Origin: Rugalucina vietnamica
Taxonomy: Eukaryota > Mollusca > Bivalvia > Lucinida > Lucinidae
Direction: 5' to 3'
DNA length: 64,000 nt
NCBI GenBank assembly: GCA_964017185.1
Contig: OZ024870.1
Coordinates: 60,304,812 to 60,368,811, forward strand
Part shown: piece after piece, positions 56,734 to 64,000 of the stretch
How positions within the stretch are numbered: the stretch's first letter is position 1
How the letters are laid out: the number at the start of each line of letters is the position of its first letter
Notes under the pieces: model-generated
What the model was told of the DNA's origin: nothing
Database searches by the model: none
The model's input: only the letters and a program-made list of their open reading frames with translations
Position numbers and translations under genes: made by a program

Positions 56734-57389
56734 TATCTCACTGGCATGCGAATTTCTCGCGACTGTTTTGCCAATTTTGTCGCGGACTTTCGCACGACAT
56801 TCGTGCGAGTGTCGCGCGAGTGTCGTGAGAATTTTCTTGTGTCGCGAACTAGTCGCGAACTGGTCGCGAAGTTTTTCAACATGTTGAAAACTTTTATGCG
56901 AATTTTTCACCAAAATATTTCGCAAGACAGTCGTGCGAGTGTCGCGAACTTGTCGCCGCGACATTTTGGCGAATTTACAATGCGAAATTTTCGCGACACT
57001 CGTACGAATGTCGCGCGAGTGTCGCACGACGGTCGCGCGACAGTCTTGCGAAAACTTCGCGACTATCTGGCGAGAAAATAAAACTAAGCGACATTCGTAC
57101 GAATGTCGCGCGACACTCGCACAAATGTCGCGCGACTGTCGTACGAATTTAAATGAAAATAAGTTACATTCGCGGGAAAGTCGTGAGACACTCTCACGAA
57201 TGTCGCGCGACTGTCGTGCGACAGTCGCGCGATATTTCAAAATTAGACCGAAGTTCGCGAATTTGTCGCAAAAATGTCAATTCAATGAGACTGCAACGTG
57301 AAAGTTGTGTTTTAATCGTTTATCTTTGTCGCGATATAGTCGCGAACTATTCGCGAACTAGTCTCCAGTTGTCGCATTCCAGTGAGATA
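56734..57389. mobile_element. TIR element made of CGCGA/TCGCG motif arrays
   Basis: The ends are inverted: TATCTCACTGGCATGCGA at left and TCGCATTCCAGTGAGATA at right. Between them lie dozens of TCGCG/CGCGA and TCGTGCGAGTGTCGCG-type motifs on both strands, in strongly CpG-rich sequence unlike its surroundings. ORFs on both strands (56725-57240 minus, 56746-57521 plus) are by-products of the motif. A left-part copy lies at 60381-60597. Confidence 0.65.
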
Positions 57390-58084
57390 GGGGCTATACC
57401 TATGGAACTTTCACATGTCGCTACCATTTCGTGCAAATATTTTCACGCCAGTCTAACATTTTCCAAGTGTATGAAATGTTTAAGTCTCTTATATCATTTA
57501 AGTGTAATATATAACACTTGAGTTTTCAATGTGTTGCAAAAATTAAAATATTCTTAAGTTTGTTAAATAAATCTTCTTCTATCGGCTTCCGTATGGTCTA
57601 TACTGAAAAAGGGAATCGCCACCTTAGTAATTAAAGTATGGCCCGTAGCATTATATTCTGGGTTTCTAGAAGTATCCTTTACCGCCCGAAAAGAAAAGGA
57701 TAATTCTAGGTCACCAGAATTTTCCTCATATTATTTGTTAAATGTACGTTGTCTATTGAATAAAAAGTAAAACTGAGTTCCTTTAAGAGATGAGAAAGGC
57801 GATAGGCCATAATGCATTTATCAAAGAATAAATGCGAACTTCTCAAATACATATTCGGTTTGAAAAACAGTTAAAACGATGTCGTAAAAAATCAAAATTT
57901 GGCTGTGCTGTCAACATATACATTATATATTCTTACTTACATCCAAGTGACTCTTCCCTCGGAGGGAGGTGTTGTTAGAATGAATGAAAAATGCTGGTAT
58001 CTGACGAAACCTGTGGCTCTTTCGACCTTAGTTTCTGAAGCAGAAAACAGCAAAATGAAATTCATTTATGGTGTATATTATAAT
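57390..58084. other. Mostly unrecognised; contains a scrap of the GAGATCCTTTAAGAG repeat
   Basis: Near 57768-57815 the sequence AAACTGAGTTCCTTTAAGAG...GGCCATAATGC echoes the 10.4-kb repeat. No gene seen. Confidence 0.4.
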
Positions 58085-58262
58085 TTTTTTTGTAACTGCG
58101 AAGCTGATCAGCACCTTTGTTTTCGCTATATGGATAGTACAATTCTTCTTATTCCTAAACCCGAAATTTCAAGGGTCTAGTCTGCTTCTGTGACTGTACA
58201 GGCCGGTTTGTGTCGACCTGGTCAAAACACAAATTGTTGGTTTTCTACGCACATACTCAAAT
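58085..58262. mobile_element. MITE family G, right half
   Basis: GAAGCTGATCAGCACCTTTG, TTTTCGCTATATGGATAGTA and ACAGGCCGGTTTGTGTCG match 42090-42220. It ends about 108 bp upstream of the diverged first exon at 58370. Confidence 0.55.
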
Positions 58263-58369
58263 GTCTATATAAACTAAACTTATTTTCTAGTGCTTTTCTG
58301 TGATAAATGATAACATCACACTAACTTTAATCTTGACCCAACGTAAAGTAGTGTTAGACATAGCTTAAG

Positions 58370-58399
58370 ATGTCTATTCAACTTACAGCACTGCATATG
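58370..58399 (+). pseudogene. Diverged extra copy of the SLC23-like first coding exon
   Basis: ATG plus nine codons (MSIQLTALHM) followed by a donor GTAAGC at 58400. Compare MSVQLTTMQK-GTAAAT at 61221-61250. Same length, phase and upstream context (AGACA...AAGATG). A TATA-like TATATAAA lies at 58266-58273. No matching exon 2 follows before the next copy, so it is an orphan or an alternative first exon. Confidence 0.5.
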
Positions 58400-58426
58400 G
58401 TAAGCTTTCTTGACTGTTAGACATAT

Positions 58427-58650
58427 GAACCACTGCATGATGAAACCAAGAATATGGGTTTCCGACCAGGTCCAACACAAGCCGGTCTGTAAAGTCAAAG
58501 AAGCAGTCTAGAAGTTTGAAATTCTGGAGTTAAGGAGAAGAAGAGGGATTGTACTATTTGCGTTGCGAAAACAAAGACGCTGATCAATTGTGCTGACCTG
58601 CGTCTTTATTTTCGCATATGAAGATTGTTGGCTTTCTTATGCGGCGGCTC
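58427..58650. mobile_element. MITE family G, full-length diverged copy
   Basis: Starts GAACCACTGCATGATGAAACC and ends GCGGCGGCTC. The hairpin centre is GCGAAAACAAAGACGCTGAT and its complement (about 58564-58616). A T-run of about 44 nt and a G-run follow at 58668-58722. Confidence 0.6.
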
Positions 58651-58665
58651 ATTTATTATGTTTCC

Positions 58666-58712
<47 letters not shown>

Positions 58713-58888
58713 GGGGGGGGGGTTTCCATTTGGTAGATATCATGTAACTTAATACGATGCAGCAGCAAAATAAATTTGTTCATCTGTTTATGCATTTGCA
58801 ACGAATCGTATATATCACTGCGCGTTAGTGTATTTTATAGTTTAAGGCTAAATAATTATAATGGAGTCAGTGTCCTGTGACACCCTAC

Positions 58889-59122
58889 ATAAAGTTGCAT
58901 GAGAAAACCAACAATTTAGGTTTCCGACCAGGTCTGACACAAACCGGCCTGTGTAGTCACAGAATCAGCATAGAAGCTTAATATTTCGAATTTAAGAAGA
59001 AGAGAGATTGTACTATCCGTGTTGTAAAAACAAAGGCGCTGATCATCTGTGAAATTTCTGCACAGCTGATCTGCACCTTTGGTTTCGCATATGCAGATTG
59101 TTGGTTGGCTGATGCGTTGGCA
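58889..59122. mobile_element. MITE family G, diverged copy next to orphan exon 1
   Basis: TTTCCGACCAGGTCTGACAC, AAACAAAGGCGCTGATCA and GCACAGCTGATCTGCACCTT. Its right end lies about 45 bp upstream of the exon at 59167. Confidence 0.6.
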
Positions 59123-59166
59123 CATTTAAGAGTCTACACATTTGCTGTATACAAAATAGACACAAG

Positions 59167-59490
59167 ATGTCTGTTCAGCTGACCACAATGCAAAAGGTAA
59201 ATCAGTTTATGATTGCTATAATTTCTTTCTTTCTACAAATTTTATACAGTTTGCAACCGAACTTATTCTAGTAAATTAGCAATGATTTATTGTTTACGTC
59301 GGTACAATTATCATATAAACTTAATGGCACAAAGTACGTTAAACGATTTGAATAAAAGTTATATATACAGCAGACTATAACTTAGAAGTACATGGCCCAA
59401 CAATACACCATCAATAAGGCCAAATATTGTCTAATCTGAAAGCTACTTACCTGTCATGATGTTACTTCTTTTCCACTTGTTACAGAGGAA
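59167..59490 (+). pseudogene. Orphan first exon, intron 1 and first bases of exon 2 of the SLC23-like gene
   Basis: 59167-59196 is identical to exon 1 at 61221-61250 (MSVQLTTMQK, donor GTAAAT). Intron 1 follows unchanged to the acceptor TTGTTACAG. Exon 2 begins AGGAATGAAC and is then cut at about 59490 by a junction into family P RT sequence. This is the truncated product of a tandem duplication whose intact partner starts the gene at 61221. Confidence 0.75.
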
Positions 59491-59492
59491 TG

Positions 59493-60261
59493 AACGGAAA
59501 ATTTACTATATCAAAATCAAAGTCATCGCGCTTATCATAAATTTTAGAAGAAACAAATCCATTTGAAACAGAAAGAAGTAGATCTAAAACAAAGGGGGCT
59601 TCGGTATCTGAGATATTGGCTTTGTTCATCTGTAGTTCAGGTGGATAAATTTGATTGACCATACCTTCAAAATAAGGGTTGTCAATGTTCAAAAGGTCAT
59701 CGAGGTACCTAGAAGTGGAATTAAAAGCCTCGATAACATCAGCTTGATTATCATGGTTAAGAGAATCCATGAAATCTCTTTCGTAGCAGTATAAAAATAA
59801 ATCAGCTACGAGAGGTGCGCAATTTGTACCCATCGGAATTCCGACAATTTGTCTGTATGACTTGGTCCCAAATCTAATATAAATATTATCCAGGAGATAG
59901 GATACGGCATCGCACACATTCTGACATGACCAAAGTGTATACCGACTTTGGTCAGTGGAGGTGAAGAAAGCCTTTCTGTCATTACATGCCAAATAAAGTG
60001 AACCATAGTTTTTAATGCCCTTTTGAAGGTCCACTCTATCAAATCCAGAAGTTTTTCTTTAATTAGATTATGTGGTAATGTTGTATACAGAGTAGAAAAC
60101 TCATATGTGGACAAGCTCGTCGCGTGGAACCTTCTACACTTCAATTTACTGAGCACTTCGCCAGAATTTTTTATTGACCAAAACCAATTTTTATTTGAAG
60201 TTTCATACACTGTCTCGCAGTATCTTATAACATGAGATAAGGCGGTTGTAGAGGAAAATAT
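59493..60261 (-). pseudogene. Duplicated family P reverse-transcriptase fragment
   Basis: Near-identical to 55854-56618, with the same frame break (60028-60040) and the same Glu in motif A. It differs by an extra codon (EAPFVLDLLL) and by LYRQ becoming SYRQ. It lacks everything downstream of the FDIVNFPF region because the duplication starts there. Confidence 0.8.
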
Positions 60262-60380
60262 ATGGATTATTTTAAATGTTTAAAAAATAAATAAATAAAT
60301 AAAAAAATAAAAAAAAATAAATAAAACATATGACTCAACAATTAATTCATTAAAACAAAGAAAGAAACATTAAGCTAGTA

Positions 60381-60597
60381 TCTCACTGGCATGCGAATTT
60401 CTCGCGACTGTTTTGCCAATTTTGTCGCGGACTTTCGCACGACATTCGTGCGAGTGTCGCGCGAGTGTCGTGAGAATTTTCTTGTGTCGCGAACTAGTCG
60501 CGAACTGGTCGCGAAGTTTTTCAACATGTTGAAAAATTTTATGCGAATTTTTCACCAAAATATTTCGCAAGACAGTCGTGCGAGTGTCGCGAACCGG
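60381..60597. mobile_element. Left part of the CGCGA-array element (duplicate)
   Basis: Matches 56734-56949 and ends at the template-switch junction GTGTCGCGAA-CCGGTTTTAC. Confidence 0.65.
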
Positions 60598-60615
60598 TTT
60601 TACATGGCCATAACC

Positions 60616-60813
60616 AGGTCCAACACAAGCCGGTCTGTAAAGTCAAAGAAGCAGTCTAGAAGTTTGAAATTCTGGAGTTAAGGAGAAGAAGAGGGATTGT
60701 ACTATTTGCGTTGCGAAAACAAAGACGCTGATCAATTGTGCTGACCTGCGTCTTTATTTTCGCATATGAAGATTGTTGGCTTTCTTATGCGGCGGCTCAT
60801 TTATTATGTTTCC

Positions 60814-60860
<47 letters not shown>

Positions 60861-61177
60861 GGGGGGGGGGGGGGTTTCCATTTGGTAGATATCATGTAAC
60901 TTAATACGATGCAGCAGCAAAATAAATTTGTTCATCTGTTTATGCATTTGCAACGAATCGTATATATCACTGCGCGTTAGTCAAGGTCTGACACAAACCG
61001 GCCTGTGTAGTCACAGAATCAGCATAGAAGCTTAATATTTCGAATTTAAGAAGAAGAGAGATTGTACTATCCGTGTTGTAAAAACAAAGGCGCTGATCAT
61101 CTGTGAAATTTCTGCACAGCTGATCTGCACCTTTGGTTTCGCATATGCAGATTGTTGGTTGGCTGATGCGTTGGCAC
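60616..61177. mobile_element. Two partial MITE family G copies separated by poly(T)/poly(G)
   Basis: 60616-60800 corresponds to 58468-58652 and 60984-61177 to 58930-59122. Both begin at AGGTC, i.e. both lack the same left ~30 bp. T-run 60816-60859 and G-run 60860-60874 lie between. Confidence 0.65.
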
Positions 61178-61220
61178 ATTTAAGAGTCTACACATTTGCT
61201 GTATACAAAATAGACACAAG

Positions 61221-62101
61221 ATGTCTGTTCAGCTGACCACAATGCAAAAGGTAAATCAGTTTATGATTGCTATAATTTCTTTCTTTCTACAAATTTTATA
61301 CAGTTTGCAACCGAACTTATTCTAGTAAATTAGCAATGATTTATTGTTTACGTCGGTACAATTATCATATAAACTTAATGGCACAAAGTACGTTAAACGA
61401 TTTGAATAAAAGTTATATATACAGCAGACTATAACTTAGAAGTACATGGCCCAACAATACACCATCAATAAGGCCAAATATTGTCTAATCTGAAAGCTAC
61501 TTACCTGTCATGATGTTACTTCTTTTCCACTTGTTACAGAGGAATGAACCTGATGAAGGTACAAAACATCAGGACCACGCTAATTTTGCGTAAGTACCGA
61601 ATAGACATGTTAAATTGCTCTATGTTAATGAAATGGACATTATGATGCACCCTTGTGAAATAAATGTGGACAAACAGGGGATATACAAATGCAGCAAATG
61701 CACGCATACTCTCTCTTCACTCTAAACCAGTTTAGCAACACTTCGAAGGCGATAACCATTAAACCGAAATTAACAAAAAGACACACATCAAGACGAAGGT
61801 CAAGCGGTCATATGGCCAAATTCCTAAATCTATTTGAACCCAACAAAGCCGAAAAATATCTCAGTAGATAGAGACACAGACACAGAAGAAAATAACTATG
61901 CACATCTATGTTTGTATGCTGGGGTGTCAAATATAAGAAATTATAAACGCTAGTCTCTGTTTCATTAGCACAGACAATGACGACTCGACAAAGAAGCCGA
62001 TTGAAACAGCCAATGTTGTGATTGAGACAGGGGAAAAACTTTTCACCTACGATGTATTTGAAAGGCCTCCCATACCAATGACGCTGTTGTTTGCCTTACA
62101 G
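61221..62101 (+). CDS. SLC23-like (nucleobase/ascorbate transporter) gene, first three coding exons, partial
   Basis: Exon 1 is 61221-61250 (MSVQLTTMQK, donor GTAAAT). Exon 2 is 61540-61589 (RNEPDEGTKHQDHANF plus two bases, donor GTAAGT). Exon 3 is 61969-62101, after the acceptor CTCTGTTTCATTAG, and encodes a hydrophilic stretch and then YDVFERPPIPMTLLFALQ. Phases agree (0, then 2) and give 71 codons without a stop. The Tyr-x-x-x-x-x-PP...LLFALQ segment resembles the start of the first membrane helix in SLC23/NAT transporters, proton- or sodium-coupled carriers of nucleobases or ascorbate in the plasma membrane. The rest must lie beyond the window; no further exon was found to 64000. An alternative acceptor at 61980 would give a frame with an early stop. 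Confidence 0.55.
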
Positions 62102-62112
62102 GTTTGTGACAT

Positions 62113-62114
<2 letters not shown>

Positions 62115-62206
<92 letters not shown>
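62115..62206. repeat. (CA)n(GA)n compound microsatellite
   Basis: CA units to about 62151, then GA units to about 62206. It starts 14 nt after the exon 3 splice donor. ORFs through it are artefacts. Confidence 0.9.
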
Positions 62207-62211
<5 letters not shown>

Positions 62212-63549
62212 TATTATTATTTGGATTGTAGGTAAGGAGTACAATGTGTGACAACACAAAACCTCTGTAATGTTTTCATATACACTCTGTACTATTGCAC
62301 GAGACCAGCAGTAAAACGACAATGTATACTGTATAGCCACGCTTCACGTATCACTAACTACTCGCTAACGACGTACAAAAAGGTAACTTACTGTTTAGCT
62401 GATATACATGTAGTAGAGTGAAATTACAATATAAGCTTTATCATCGTGAGAGAATTTGATCATTGCTTTGTAACAGATAGGTACGTGCAGACCAGCCTGT
62501 GCAATAGCTGTCTCTGACAAAGTTTGGCCTTTTTGTTGTTGTTTCGACTGAATTCATGTATATATTACACTTAGGCCGGTCGTAGTCGCCAAATATATGT
62601 TCTTTTCTCATGCTGGAAGCTGTATTATTGTAATGATATTAAAATGCTATAGAAGTTTATGTTGAATGACCACTAATGGACATTTAAAGGATTAATCTAA
62701 GCGGAGAGCGGAATCTGAAATTGAAGATTTTTTACAGGGGTCATCTCATGCTTGTATGATGACAAGATTTTAAGTTATACTAGTAATATGTACGTTATAA
62801 TATGTGTGTTATAAATGGCCGACGTTTGGCCATTAGAAGTCGACACTGAACGACCGGGGCGAACCGTTTTTGTCTAATGTCTGCTGGCCATGTTTTTACC
62901 GATGAATCCCTGCATGACCACGGTTCCCACCGATGGTGTTAGCAACACTAGTACCGAGTAACACAGAGCACACTTGTGTATAACCATGAGAGGGTTGACA
63001 GTAACCGGGAGATAGCCTTGGACAACCGACCGGGTCTAATCACACAATAAATCTGGGACACACGGTCATGAATCGTACGGACTCAGTGGCTAAACTGACC
63101 CATGCACTTTTCTCAAAGAGGGGTCAGCTTAAAAGACGCGCCTGTCAAAATTTTCATTCAAAATAATCTAGGAAATCGATAAGAAGTCTTGATATATGCC
63201 CTACCCACGTTTTGGAATCGATCTTGGATTCAGTTACAATTGCGATCGAGTCAGATCATATGACCGCTTGCATATTTTTCATCCCTGTAAGTTTGGTACA
63301 TTCCACGTCGGCTACATGTATAAAAATGTATTGAATTCGACCAAGTCATATTCTTGTGATGTCAAGTGAGTGCATTTAGCTTTCTCATGTTTTCTTTTCA
63401 AAACAAAAACACTGACCAGTGCAGACTTGCTGGCTAGCAAACCCATATAGCTCAATGATAAACTGCAAATCAATGCGGCATATTTTGAAGCTCTGTTCAA
63501 ATAAAGATGCGAGTTCAGTCTTGAACAGTCGGACTTCAATCTTCGTGTG
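62207..63549. other. Intronic or intergenic sequence, no exon recognised
   Basis: Should be intron 3 of the SLC23-like gene if the model is right. No coding exon or known repeat was recognised by eye. Confidence 0.4.
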
Positions 63550-63733
63550 CAAAAACCGACAACCTAGGCTATAGACCAGACCTGACACAAATCAGGCTGT
63601 AAAACACAGGATATGGTTAGAAGCTTAAAAGATATACAAATATATATTTCATTCTATCCTTGTAGAGAAATAATAGACACTGATCATGTGCTGATAAGCT
63701 TCTTTTTACACATCTGTGGATTCTTTGGCTCAT
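63550..63733. mobile_element. MITE family G, decayed copy
   Basis: ACCAGACCTGACACAAATCAGGCTGTAAA, TAGACACTGATCATG and the end CTTTGGCTCATA follow the family order with many changes. Confidence 0.45.
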
Positions 63734-64000
63734 ATACACCAGATGGAAAATTCTGACGCGTACATGTACACATTTGTATAGACAATTTCTTGAAAACTAG
63801 AGATGCGATTAAAATCAAATTCAGAATAGATTTATAGCAGAATGTATTTCGGTGGTGCATGGTTAATTTCAAAGAAAACTGATACAATTATCACATATTG
63901 CAGTTTGAAGACAAAGCTTAAAACAACGAAAGGTGCAAGCTAGTAGTTGTTGGTTTAAACAACCTTCCAAACATAATAAAGTAAATAAAAATAAAACTGA
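63734..64000. other. Right edge, start of a known repeat at 63982
   Basis: The last bases, AAATAAAAATAAAACTGA, match the start of the GAGATCCTTT repeat seen at 10.8 kb. Otherwise nothing recognised. Confidence 0.4.

Larger units (their letters stand above)
59491..61550 (+). repeat. Rearranged second copy of the 55.85-59.49 kb segment
   Basis: 59493-60594 matches about 55854-56950 (RT fragment plus left part of the CGCGA element). 60615-60982 matches 58467-58829, and 60984-61550 matches 58930-59490. Two internal segments are missing: about 56950-58466 and 58830-58929. The copies are almost identical, so the duplication is recent, or it reflects merged haplotypes in the assembly. Confidence 0.75.

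Noticed and set aside
56725..57301. Overlapping ORFs of 111-171 codons on both strands, rich in Arg, Ser and Cys (SRECR, SRDIR patterns)
   Set aside because: They are translations of the CGCGA/TCGCG motif array; open frames on both strands arise because the motif lacks stop codons.
62018..62340. ORFs with Thr-His, Arg-Glu and Leu-Ser repeats
   Set aside because: Products of the CA/GA microsatellite; only the part upstream of 62102 belongs to a supported exon.

Overview
The window is AT-rich eukaryotic nuclear DNA. Genes have GT-AG introns, there are many microsatellites and dense layers of transposon debris, and animal-type gene families are present (rhodopsin-class GPCRs, a CYP26-like P450, the start of an SLC23-like transporter). 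The GPCR type and the repeat types (hairpin MITEs, a high-copy retroelement 3' module, tRNA-like SINEs) fit a lophotrochozoan, most likely a bivalve mollusc. That placement is inference from style, not a database match.

Layout. 1-3 kb: 3' end of a reverse-transcriptase element (called family P here) plus a hairpin MITE. 3.2-4.6 kb: intact intronless GPCR on the minus strand. 5-13 kb: repeats only (piggyBac-like MITEs, a ~190-bp tandem repeat, a LINE scrap, several unnamed families). 13.3-17.7 kb: a tandem duplication holding a truncated GPCR pseudogene and its intact paralogue, both minus strand. 18.5-42.3 kb: transposons, many with visible TIRs and target duplications: hAT-like, mariner-like, pogo-like, a MULE-like foldback with a 9-bp TSD, a pair of identical 652-bp elements, and two large inverted repeats. 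42.7-47.7 kb: a 5.0-kb foldback element with a TA target duplication whose arms carry a recurring motif about every 370 bp. 48.4-53.2 kb: complete four-exon CYP26-like P450 on the plus strand, with TATA box and a nuclear-receptor-like palindrome. 54-61.5 kb: a family P copy with RT domain, a TIR element built of CGCGA/TCGCG motifs, and a recent rearranged tandem duplication. 61.2 kb onward: first three coding exons of an SLC23-like (nucleobase/ascorbate transporter) gene that runs off the right edge; two extra copies of its first exon lie upstream.

The genes do not form an operon or obvious pathway. The two GPCRs and the pseudogene are a small local gene family. CYP26-like enzymes clear retinoid-type ligands, and the palindrome upstream would suit feedback control, but that is a hypothesis. 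The most notable results are the duplicated promoter/first-exon array of the SLC23-like gene with a three-piece template-switch junction, the large foldback with periodic arms, the CGCGA-motif TIR element, and a natural empty-site/filled-site pair that defines family P insertion ends. No computation was run; identities and boundaries were judged by eye.
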